Positions 23,469 to 33,403 of a DNA stretch of 64,000 nt are shown here, one piece after another. Below the pieces are notes generated by a model, which saw nothing but the letters and a program-made list of their open reading frames with translations, was not told where the DNA came from and made no database searches. The stretch is from Thereva unica (lineage: Eukaryota > Arthropoda > Insecta > Diptera > Therevidae): NCBI GenBank assembly GCA_949987705.1, contig OX465283.1, positions 91,995,813-92,059,812 of the forward strand, written 5' to 3'. A program made the position numbers and the translations under genes. Each line of letters begins with the position of its first letter. Position 1 is the stretch's first letter.

Positions 23469-24450
23469 ACCTAACCCTGGGCAGAGCAACTTCTATCAAC
23501 TGGGTTTCTTAACAAAAATGCATTCCTCAACAAACCCTTTAGGGGTGGTTTTTACCCATATAAATTTGGATTTCCGCAGTGATACAAGATAGCGGACATA
23601 ATAACGAGTATTTAAAAAAAAGAAAGACTTAATTTGGACGTTTTTTTCTGCCCCGCGCGTAATTTTGATCGTTTCCGCCCACTGTGCGTCGTTCGAAGCG
23701 TATTAACCGAAATATGATCTGAAAAGATTTTCATAAAATTCGGTCGAGACGTTTTTTTGTTTAAGCGGCGTAAGTGATTTTTGTAAATGCACGATATCGC
23801 CCGAACCACGAAAGATATTGATTTACTTGAAGTGCCGTTCGAAGCGTATTAGCGACAATATAATCTGAAAAGATTTTTTATAATATTCGGTCAAGCGGTT
23901 TTTTGGTTTAAATGACATAAGTGATTTTTGTATCTGCACGATATCGCGCGAACTATAAAAGATATCGACTTAGTTGTTCGAAGAGTATTAACCAAAATAC
24001 GATCTGAAAAGATTTTCATAAAATTCGGTCGAACCGTTTTTTTTAATTAAGCGGCGTAAGTGATTTTTGTACCTGCACGATACCGCACGAACTAAAAACT
24101 ATATCGACTTCATTGAGATGCCGAAAAAAGAATATTAACAAAGAAATGGTCAGAAAAAAATTTCATAATATTCGGTCGGGCCTTTTTTGTTTAAATAGAA
24201 AAACTTCGGCAAATTGTCAGAAAGACAAGTTTTGCTAATATTTAATAAGCTCGATGATGATCTTCCGAGGAACAAATGGCATATAGAGTCATCATTGATG
24301 TGATCAAAAGCGCAGACGTCAGGATTAGAAAAGCAACGGTCAGAACATGGGATGAGGTATTTGGAAGGTCAGTGAGCAAACTCGCAGTACTTGGAGGATT
24401 GCACATACCTAATGCTAAGCAAGTTTGAAAGCTTTCAATGTAAATATTTT

Positions 24451-24579
24451 TGGAAACTTTGTTGATCGTTCAATGGTTCTTAACGTTTTGATGAAGTACC
24501 CGCAAGAGCAGTTAGTAAACAATTCCTGGGATGAAGTGAAGCTAAACTAGTATTGAGATATTCTTGCATTTACATTAAA
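24451..24579 (+). other. Short coding-like stretch after the duplication
   Basis: Immediately outside duplication unit 2, 24451-24549 is open and protein-like (MVLNVLMKYPQEQLV, NNSWDEVKLN, stop TAG). It may connect in origin with the 50-codon frame inside the duplicated unit (MAYRVIIDVIKSADV...). I do not recognise the family. Confidence 0.2.
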
Positions 24580-25170
24580 TCCCTTTTTACCTGGAAATAC
24601 AATTAGGACCCAAAAAGGAGGAACTAACAATATGTGAAAACTGGAGAGGCATCTGTTTATTATCTACTGCGGGCAAAATTGTGTCCCATATATTACCATC
24701 TAGGATAAGAGAGTGGATCGAACGCTTAGAAGGTAGCAGGCTGGATTCAGGAAGGACCGGTAATGTATAGACCATATTAACACCTTGAGAAGCATAGTGG
24801 AGAAGTCTACTGAATTACGATATTCTTTACCTTGCTTTCGTAGACTATGACAAAACGTTCGACTCGAATAATAGAATTGATAAAAGCCCTATACAACAAT
24901 TCTAAATGCAGAGTTCTCCATAATGGAAAATTATCCGACAGCTTTGAGGCGAGTTCAGGAGTACGACAAGGGTGCCTACTATCGCCATTACTATTTCTTA
25001 TAGTAATAAACGACATCCTTGTCGGTAGTAGAACAGGTGGTATTTTTAGACCGCCTTAAAGATCTCGACTACGCGATTGATATTTGTTTGCTGGTCCACA
25101 GACACCAGGACCTCAAAAACAACAGAATTTTTTTAAAGCATATCCTGTTAAACGCCCATCATACGCATAT
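24580..25170 (+). pseudogene. RTE-like reverse transcriptase relic, sense
   Basis: In order, with frame changes: CENWRGICLLSTAGKIVSHIL (24625-24690), a decayed Q-A-G-F-R block, FVDYDKTFDS (about 24835-24870), LIKALYNNSKCRV (24880-24920), SSGVRQGCLLSPLLFLIVIN (24950-25010), then fragments near 25070-25110 resembling the post-catalytic A-H-R-P-Q-D-L region. The order and motifs match RTE-type LINEs. Stops and frameshifts make it inactive. Confidence 0.7.
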
Positions 25171-25234
25171 ACAATAGTTTACTCTATGGGTAAAATAATT
25201 GGTGCTATCTAGAGAAATGCATTGCGGCTTAAAT

Positions 25235-25875
25235 TGTATTCTTCTTACTTTTTTCTTTACGCTCCTTTAGTCCCTCATGGGACATAGGGCGGAAACAGTT
25301 GCCCTCCAGCGGACTCTTTTTTGTGCGACTAGGATCTCCCAGTTGTTGTGACTTCTTCTAGTAGGGTTCTCCTCCACGTTGTTCTAGGTCTTCCGACTCG
25401 ACGGGATCCTTGCGGATTCCAGTCAAGGGCCTGTTTGGGTAGCTTTCGTTTTCGTGTCGCAAGGTGTGGCCAAGCCAATTCCATTTCCTTCGCCTGATTT
25501 GACCGTCTATCCTTTCTTGGCCGGCACGGCGCCATAGTTCTTCGTTTGAAATTCTATCGTGCCAGCGGATTTTCAGGATTCGACGCAGGAATCTGTTGAT
25601 GAAGACTTGTAGGCGCCCTGTGATGAATTGGGAGACTTTCCATGTTTCGCAACCGCACAAAAGAACTGCCTTAACGTCGGAGTTGAACAGCCGCCATTTG
25701 GTGTTAGTTGAGATCTCCGTTGATTTCCATTTGCGGAACAGGAATGCATATATTTATTTATTCTGGAACTGACATCTTCTTCTGCACCCCCATTTTCGGT
25801 AATAGTACTACCGAGGTAGCATAATTAATCTACCAGTTCCACGTTACGGTTATTCAGCTTTAGTTATGAAATACG
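25235..25875 (-). pseudogene. RTE-like LINE C-terminal relic, antisense
   Basis: On the minus strand: YLGSTITENGGAEEDVSS (about 25825-25770), a KWR-type stretch, LLCGCETWKVS (about 25650), RLQVFINRFLRRILKIRWHD, ISNEELWRRAGQERIDGQI, RRKWNWLGHTLR, then ALDWNPQGSRRVGRPRTTWRR and RVRWRATVSALCP near 25270. This is the conserved C-terminal tail of RTE-like reverse transcriptases. A frameshift lies near 25440. It faces the sense RTE relic at 24580-25170, so the two come from separate insertions or an inversion. Confidence 0.8.
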
Positions 25876-25880
25876 AATAT

Positions 25881-26140
25881 TATTGGCATGCTTCAAGTTT
25901 CATTAGTTTATTCAGACTATCGAGAGAAGCTTTTGTTTATGTGGATGAAATCAAGGAAAATTGTCTATACCACGTCGATCAACAGCCATTTCACCAAATA
26001 TTAATTGGGGCAACTCTGAGATTTTTTGCGCAGCTAATTTTTGGCGAAGATTTCTGCATCGGCTTGTCTTATCAAATAGTGTCGGCTGTACTAGACGAAA
26101 TAGGAAGTGCAATCGACGGAACCTTGTGTTCAAAATAGAT
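25881..26140 (+). pseudogene. PIF/Harbinger transposase N-terminal relic
   Basis: The open frame contains FRLSREAFVYVDEI and LIGATLRFFAQ followed by LSYQIVSAVLDEIGSAI. These match the helix-turn-helix-like N-terminal region of Harbinger (HARBI1-like) transposases, where F-R-hydrophobic-S-R and T-L-R-F-A are conserved before the DDE core. It ends at TAG 26136-26138; no catalytic residues follow. No terminal repeats or 3-bp duplication found around it. Confidence 0.65.
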
Positions 26141-26169
26141 AACATCGATATAATTAGGACTAAACAAGA

Positions 26170-28761
26170 TTAACATTCTTTACCAAACAGCAAATTGAAA
26201 CATAGTATAAATGTCATGATAGTGAGCCTTAGTTATTAAAATATAAAACAATTTAATAAGAAGTCTATTTTCTTATATCTGATTGTAAAATGAATATTCT
26301 AGCAGTTTCAAATCGTTCTTGCTTAGGGCTCACTATTATTTATCTTCTCAGAGCTAAAATTATTATATTAAACAATTTTATTGAATTTCGTATTATTTAA
26401 CATGTTTAACTTTTAATTTAAATAAAGAAAGTACTTCCTTGATACTCAAAAGTTTTTCATTCTTTGTTTCCGATAGCAAATTGCATTCCGACGACTGAAG
26501 CTACAGTTTTCGGATATTTTCTAAGTAAATCCCAATGCATAGTAGGTCCCCAGCAAAATTAATTCCGAATAAAAATGTCATTGTACTTTCGGATGAGGTG
26601 CGTTTGGAAAAACAGAATACATAGTACGAAATTTCCGAGTTTATATCATTTTACTTTCTGATCCGAATACATAGTAGGCCCCCTGTAGTAACTTTTCTTT
26701 AGTATTACTAGTCAAAACTTGGAAAAGTTTGGAGTTTCCTTGTTGGTTTCTGAGATCCCAAAGGATAAAGTATACTTAAGATGTCCTTTGAATACTTTTT
26801 CCGTCTTTGTCCTTTTAGAATTTGTATGTAATAGCTTGAAGGTTTTTCTTTAAAATTATGTATATATTATAGCGCTAGGATAATATTTTCACTTTGCTCG
26901 ATTTTTTAAAGAAAACTGTATTATGAAAATTTCGAGATACATATTTAAGTATCGTTATTTCTAAAACTACCTAACATTTTGGCAAAGTATTGCACCTACG
27001 TAATACTTGTCACATACTCCAAATGTTCGAAATATGATGAAAATTGGTGAAGGTCGATTCCCGGACGTTGGTCGTATTTTTTTACGTGTAAGACTAGAGG
27101 CTCAGGAAAAGCCCTTTATACCTGCCGACAACATATTTTTTTTGGTCTAGTCGAAAAGGAAGGAGATCCCACATCCTAGCCACGATATTTTTCTTTTATT
27201 TCACCTACTCCCAACCATTATTATCGCGACTCTGTCATCGGGGTATCGAGAAACAGCTCGCTGGAGTGTTGTGCCTCCGGAAACAAGCTGAATCTCATCA
27301 ACCAACCGATGACATGACTTATTACTTATACAACCAACTACAAACTCGTGTTAATAATATTGTATTTCAATTGAGGTTATAAGTCGCTTTTCCTTAAATG
27401 CTTAAAATAAGGCGTTTGAATATTTGTTCAAAATTATTAATCGATATCGAAAATATCCCAACAATAAAATGTTTTACGAAAACTTGCCATTAAATCTTTC
27501 ACGAAAATCATTCCAAAGTGGTGCCGCTTTTAAGGATAAGAGCTTGACTTTTTTGATTATTCATCCTCTATTCGACATATGGCACAATTCACATGCAGAA
27601 ACACATTTTATTGTAACCGCTTAAGAGTGCTCTAATTTAAGGTAAATAAAAATCGGTTCGGTGTTAAATGACCACAAACCCCACAAAATTGGTTATGACT
27701 TGCAAATTATTTGTGGCAACCTCGGCCAAGTATCTATTATTTGGTAATTACTTCAATTTGGTTAGTCAGGGAAGGTCATAGCTAGTCGAAAACAATTCTG
27801 AGTACTTATTGATTTTTCAGTTGACAACAAATAGAGACAGGCAGTCAAATTAGAAATCTGATAAGTCATAACAGTTCTAATCGTCCAACTTAGAAAATTT
27901 GAGCGGATATTTTTTTGTTTGAATAACTTTTCGATATCTCAAAAAAGATAAGCTAAGAAATAGATAAAAATCGAAGAACGTAGAAAAATTTAATCATAGC
28001 CTATGCCTGACATAAAGTTTCAATTAAGATTCCTGTTAACAACCCTAGACCTCATCTAATCAAAACTGATAAAAATTTCTAAAGTTGGTTATCAGCGAAA
28101 CACTTTCGATGTTATCTTGACGCCTATTCCAAGTTCTTGTTGGTAGGAAATGATTTATACGTTCATGTTGATACCGTTGTAAGTACTGATCTATGGTCGA
28201 TATCAAATCGATATCAAATTCAATAGTAATTATTAAAGTATGATCGAATTTTGGAATCCTGATAAGATAAAAAGAAACAAAATTCTGTTTAGTGTCCAAA
28301 TATTTTCGAATCTCTCGTATTTTTATTTGTCGAATTTTATTTCTCTGCTTATCATGATACTCAATCGCAATTAGATCGAGCTTCAATAAACAATTTTTTT
28401 TAAAGTGTAATAAATGATAGAAAATGATCAAGTGAATTTTTTGGGGAAATTACTCAAGTACATGTATTACTACGACTATAAAATTGGAGAATTATGTTAT
28501 ACGCTTTTATTAGCTTATATGTAATATAAATCGTTTTATGTTTCAAAATTATGGGTAAACAAATAACTAAAGAGATTAATTTAATATAGTTCAGAAACTA
28601 GTACATTGACGGAAGGTTGACAATGTGAGGATGATGTTACTAGAATCCAATAGCTGAATTCTAATGAATGAATAGAGACATTTCTGAATTTAAATTATGA
28701 TTAGAAAACACTATCCTCCCTGCCATTTACCTGATATTTGTATTGCACACCGGTTTCAATA
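26170..28761. other. Unassigned AT-rich DNA
   Basis: I see no bounded element or recognisable gene. The longest open frame is on the minus strand at 28431-28060 (124 codons, I/R/K/F-rich, no known motif); it could be a decayed coding region or chance. Confidence 0.4.
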
Positions 28762-28763
28762 TA

Positions 28764-28996
28764 CAGTACTTTTCAAAATTACTCGTGCATAGTAAAATGT
28801 TCCGAAAAGCGCCAGTAAAACCCTAATAACGGTACTTAAAACACAAATTCTTTGTTAAATTTTTTCTTTTGTATTTACAACAAATTAACAGAAAAATCAA
28901 AATAACAATTTTGCTTCTTCATTGGGAAAATAATAAAATTTGGATTTCAAAATTTTTTGTGCAAGCGTTTTAGTGTTTCAAAACTATTTGTGCATA
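28764..28996. mobile_element. Tc1/mariner-type terminal region with direct repeats (solo end)
   Basis: After TA (28762-28763) the sequence begins CAGTACTTTTCAAAATTACTCGTGCA. The core TTTCAAAA(T/C)T.TT(T)GTGCA recurs at about 28945-28963 and 28977-28995, giving three direct repeats in one end. This matches the end architecture of the Tc1 element at 54320, with different sequence. No partner end or transposase was found, so it is a truncated remnant. Confidence 0.5.
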
Positions 28997-29129
28997 ACTT
29001 TTGAAACACAGGTGCAATTCATATCTAGCAATGTACAATGCACCGCTTACATTCAGAATGCCAAATGTCCCCGACCAATTTAAGCTCATTGAGATTCAGC
29101 TAGTAGAAATGTACAACTACAGAGTGTAC

Positions 29130-29490
29130 TTAACGGCAGTTGTCAGAAAGAAAAAATCCATATCGGAAAAATCATTCCTACGGTACATGTCGTTCCTCAA
29201 CGTCTTAAACGGTACAAGTACAAAATTGGTTTTTTGGAGAAGAGCATCACCTAGATCCAACAGATTAAGATTGGATGACACAACCACCTGAACCACCGAA
29301 TATAATGAAGTTTATATTCTGTGGCTGTAAAACCAACTGCGGTTATTCCTTTGGGTGAAGTTAGAATGGCCTGATTTGCAATATCGCTTGCGAAAATTGG
29401 GCCAGCTCAAATTGCACCAACGACGAGAAATATTCCACAGAAGAATTAATTGCCGCCATACCAGTTGATGTGCCGGGCGATGTTTAGACT
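29130..29490 (+). pseudogene. Relic of a cysteine-rich (CXC-like tail) protein
   Basis: From about 29269 one frame reads MTQPPEPPNIMKFIFCGC, then KTNCGYSFG with two stops, then NGLICNIACENWASSNC. The C-x-C-x4-C and later C-x3-C spacing matches a cysteine-rich tail that I associate with repetitive uncharacterised insect proteins. The preceding 29001-29260 (YNYRVYLTAVVRKKK, RRASPRSNRLRL) may be its upstream part in shifted frames. Broken by stops. Family naming is from memory and uncertain. Confidence 0.4.
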
Positions 29491-29814
29491 ATACAACAAA
29501 TTTTTTATTGGTGAATAGGACTTATCGCCCCTTTAGGGGCGGGGCCCGGGGGCGTCCTCGCATCTGCCCTCCTCCCTCTCGACAGCCTTGGAAACAAGGT
29601 AACGTGAAAGAAAGTGGCAAGCTTCATGAAGTTCGAAACTGATTTTTGAAAATAAGTAATTCATATTACCAGCTTCAATCTGTAAGCATCAAAAATAAAT
29701 TCGATGTTGTTGGTGATGAGTTGTTTCGATGCACGATGTCAGAGGTGCGATAGGAATGGTTGGAGTAGGTGGAATAAAATATCGCGGCTAGGTTGTGGCA
29801 GTTCCATCCTTCAG

Positions 29815-29852
<38 letters not shown>

Positions 29853-29953
29853 CTCTATCTTCCAACTAGAACTGCTGTTTGATAGTGCACTCTGCAAATA
29901 GATTGTCGACACTAGGTCTTTCCCTAAACCCCTAGTCTATCACACAAAAAAAA
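29491..29953. other. Short unassigned stretch with (TC)n microsatellite
   Basis: 29527-29556 is very GC-rich (CGCCCCTTTAGGGGCGGGGC), resembling the terminal blocks of the hAT-type element at 6468-7936, possibly a solo end. A (TC)n tract runs from 29817 to 29849. Nothing else recognised. Confidence 0.5.
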
Positions 29954-31121
29954 ACTATTTGGGTTGTCGGTTTGACCCCTTCGGTCCATACGATTAACTT
30001 CCCAGTATGATGAACGTAGACGGAATAAAATGCCTTCTTACAAAATAGTAATACGTTTAGCACTAGTGTGAAATTGACTAGTGTCAGAACTGGTGACAAA
30101 GTAATCCAGAGAGAAGCTACTTCAAATAACTATAATAGTGGCAAATCCACCAGATTTGACCAGAGAATTTGTTTTTCCTGAACGTTAGCAAACAAACATT
30201 TGCTTGTTACTTCGTTCACTATACCAAAGCGGGTGTTCGAATTTGTAATGAGCGTGTTGAAGTGTCGCTTTCCGGAGATATTAGCGTATCTAATCAATGT
30301 AAAGTACTTATCAGACTTGACCAAAAAGAACAAGTTTTTCGGTAGCTACTGGAAATTCAATTTTCATATAAACAAAAAAAAATTGTAAGAGCATTTTTTC
30401 AATTCCATAGTCTTCGTTTCGTTGGCTTGAGTAGAAACATTTTTCAGTCTTAACATGAGAATGCTGTGTCAGAGTAAGACACTAGAATTTCTTGAGCCAA
30501 GCAATTGCATTTTTTCGCTCAATACTTATATTTTTCGACCAAGATATGTCTTTTTCGAAATAAGATTTTTTAATTTTTTACTCAAGAAGCTAAATAATTT
30601 TTCTTCAAAACAAAATTTGTAGTAAATCAAGACACGATGAATAATTCGAGAATATTTATTGAGGCCATTCACTATTTTATTACGAGGAAATATTGTAGTT
30701 GATTTGGCACTGGCATATGATCATTAGAAAAAATATGAGTCCCTTATTCAAAACAGCCGTCAAGAAAATTAATTTGCTTGCTTCAAGAATTTGATATACT
30801 TTGACTAAGAAGTTAAGTTGCTTAAATTAAAAAAATGAGTATCTCAAACCAAGAAATTTTTTTTCTTACTTCTAGTCTACTTTTGTCTTCATCCAAGACA
30901 ATAAAACCAAGACTATGAGTATTGTTTATCCGAAGACAATTTTGTTTTCGTTATATCCAAAACATTATTTGGTTCAAGAAAAAGTCTCTTAAGCTAAGAT
31001 TTTATTTTATCAGTATGCGTACGCACACACACACACACGCTCATACTTCTCAAATTTCTCAAACAATTTCGATTTCGAATTTCGGACCGATTACAATAAC
31101 TTCCCTATAAACTTTGAAGTT
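29954..31121 (+). repeat. Family-S repeat, copy 2
   Basis: It begins ACTATTTGGGTTGTCGGT (a diverged form of the family start), continues with GACCCCTTCGGTCC and AACTTCCCAGTATGATGAACG, and ends with TTCGGACCGATTACAATAAC then a degraded terminal hairpin at about 31109-31121. A-runs flank both sides. The middle (30390-31020) is diverged and lacks clear ~145-bp units; a (CA)n tract at 31021-31040 is in the expected place. No coding capacity. Confidence 0.65.
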
Positions 31122-31886
31122 AAAAAAAATTGTTTTCACAAAGGTTTCATCTCCATCCGAAAAAAATTCTAATGAAAACAAAGAAACTATAATTTTTTTT
31201 GCTGTCATATTAAAATGAAATAGTCCCGAGAAGAAAAATAAAATAAGGACAAGAGGTATCAACATATTGAAAAATGTTCATGATTCTATCGTCAATTTCA
31301 TAAATTTCAATTTAAAAAAATATAATTCAGGGACTTTTGTTAACATGTTTCCGTATCCGGTTGATCTGCTGCAGGCCTTAAAATTAGGATCCTAACCCGA
31401 AATTGTGGGCAATCAAATTACGCACACAAAATTATAATCAGTTTTGCTAGAAAACGTATAATTAAAACAATATTGGCAATAAGTACTTTTGAATGTATCT
31501 TAGTTCGACACTTAAAGCGCTATTACTTCATGTAAAATATAATAATATACCATTAACGAAATATAGGCCAAAGAAAGTGATATATAAAGTTTGAAGCACT
31601 AAAACTCCGTACATATTAACTTTACAAAAACAAGTCTAAACAAAAAAATTAAATCACTTATTTATATACAAAAAAGATTATAAACATTTTTGTCGTAAAA
31701 TTTATAGTTTCTGAAATAATTAAACGCGTTTCCTTTCACTGTAAGTTTAGCTAAGGATGACGCCATTTCAGATTTAACCTCATAAAAATATATAAAATCA
31801 TTTGGTAAAAAAAATCGCTTGCTGTATTTTTCGACCTCTTTATTGGACATTTTCGAAACAGATGAAGTTTTTTTTAGCACACTGCA
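31122..31886. other. Unassigned AT-rich DNA
   Basis: No recognisable gene or element. A minus-strand frame at 31880-31662 (72 codons, K/F/N-rich) has no known motif. Confidence 0.4.
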
Positions 31887-32242
31887 GGGCCGGTTTCACG
31901 GTCAGCACTTAAGTACAAAAATTAACTTAAGTTACACTTAAGTATGGATGGCGGTTTCACAGTTGCCACTTAAAATTTACTTAAGTGTAACTTAAGTGGC
32001 AGTTTCTCTAGACTTAAGTTTTTCTTAAATCAGAATGCATAGAAAATCCAAACGTCAGTTTATTCTAGTACATTTCAAGGAAAACGCGATAAAACGGAAA
32101 TTTTATATGTAAAGTTCGGCTAGTTTACAATATTGTTCATAATTTACAGTATTGAAGTGCCGCCGTAAGAAACAAATATAATAGTAAGAAGAAGAAAAAA
32201 ATGCACTGTGAAACCGAATTTGACTTAAGTTTCACCGGCCCC
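31887..32242. mobile_element. MITE with GGGCCGGTTTCAC / ACTTAAGT termini
   Basis: The left end reads GGGCCGGTTTCACGG then ACTTAAGT. The right end, read inward, is GGGCCGGTGAAACTTAAGTC, followed by another GGTTTCACAG. ACTTAAG/CTTAAGT words are repeated many times inside both ends, including a second GGTTTCACAG box at about 31952. About 356 bp, non-coding. I could not define a convincing target duplication. Confidence 0.6.
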
Positions 32243-32350
32243 TTAGTCAAACGAAGGTTGCCCAGACGCAAATTACAAGAGATGAACGTTCATTTGTGCC
32301 ACTTTTGATTTAAAGAATTATATTCCTCCTACCGCTGAACGGCTTACAAA

Positions 32351-32919
32351 CAGAGGCGGCGCTTGTTTTTTTTGCGCCCGGTGCAATATGCTCTGTTGGG
32401 CCCCATCAGTTGATCATATGAAAGAAAGATTCTTCCCTCGACTCCTACGATCGCAACGACGAAAAAGCTGGAAATACATAAGGTAATTTGCTTTGCATTT
32501 ATCAATAAATTCCTGAAATTTTGCTTCTGATCGTAAATCTATGAAAAACCCTTTTGTGGAATTTAAAATATCCCTGGCCGATCGAACTTACGAAACATAA
32601 TGTACGCTGTAGGTCTACTCCTGGACTGGCCAACTCTAAGTCGATCCCTCCTGTTAGGGTGCAGTAGGAATGATGTCAGGACCACCTTTTTAGCACCGGC
32701 GGTTGCGCAACTATGATTGCACTATCAAAACTGCATAAAATTCTATTCGACCAAAAAAATGAATTACCTCTAATAAATGAAAATGAAGTCACGGGAACAC
32801 TGTTTAATTAATGTTTTTTTTTTTTTCAAGTTTTAATTTTTGTAAATCTGAAGTTGCGCCCCTATCTAATTGCGCCCGGTGCAAGTGCACCATTTACACC
32901 TATGAAAGCGCCGCCCCTA
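32351..32919. mobile_element. Non-autonomous hAT-type element
   Basis: The left end is CAGAGGCGGCGCTTG and the right end, inward, TAGGGGCGGCGCTTTC; each is followed by a GCGCCCGGTGCA block. The flanks are CTTACAAA (32343-32350) and GTTACAAA (32920-32927), an 8-bp duplication with one mismatch. 569 bp, no transposase. The terminal type resembles the element at 6468-7936 but is a different family. Confidence 0.65.
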
Positions 32920-32927
32920 GTTACAAA

Positions 32928-33403
32928 AGTGCATCTCAACATTGGTATCTACACTAGTATTCCTTCAGCAGCAGTAGAACTGGTTTTACAAGTTAATCTA
33001 GGTCTAAAATGGCATTTTTTCATCGCGAGTAACATTTTTGGCCATACAAGGATATATCTTGAGCGTGTCAATAATTTTCCTACCCACGGTATGAGTCAGA
33101 GGTAAATAAAAGCACATTGTGTATGTATTCCGAAATTTTCTTTTGAATATATTACCACTCTCTTGTTGTTTCTATAATGGAGATTGGGCCAATGGATTGC
33201 ATTCCTATGGGGTTCTTAATTTATCTAAAAAAAGAATAATCCCTGCCGACTATATTCCTGGGGATTCTAATTACATGATCTACAGTTAAAATGACACAGA
33301 CCTATGAAGAAGATCTTCGCAGTTATGAAGTATTATAATGAAAATTATATAAATGTACTTAGGTATTCGAATGTTGGGAAGACATTAATTTTTACTTTTA
33401 TAA
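32928..33403. other. Unassigned AT-rich DNA
   Basis: Nothing recognisable between the hAT-type element and the Helitron-like left end. Confidence 0.45.

Larger units (their letters stand above)
19625..23686. mobile_element. Transib-like non-autonomous transposon
   Basis: Both ends start CACAGTGGGCGG, and the inverted repeats extend about 150 bp (19625-19776 and 23535-23686) with very few differences. The flanking 5-bp direct repeat is CGTCG (19620-19624 and 23687-23691); the unit-1 duplicate at 18056-18061 shows this site uninterrupted. A CACAGTG start (the same heptamer as V(D)J recombination signals) with a 5-bp GC-rich duplication is the hallmark of Transib. No RAG1-like transposase is present; most of the interior is a LINE. 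The nearly identical TIRs suggest recent activity. Confidence 0.85.
18819..24450 (+). repeat. Tandem segmental duplication, unit 2 (interrupted)
   Basis: The second copy of the 17258-18818 unit, split by the Transib-like element at 19625-23686. The left part carries the hAT right end with target repeat GCAAAACT, and the right part resumes at TTCGAAGCG (23692). After 24450 it diverges from unit 1 and continues into unique sequence, marking the outer duplication edge. Positions 18644-18796 and about 24275-24427 hold the same 50-codon open frame. Confidence 0.85.

Noticed and set aside
19800..23527. 64-bp target duplication for the intact LINE
   Set aside because: A further upstream copy of the neighbouring block at period 147 shows that the 64-bp match comes from an older tandem duplication.
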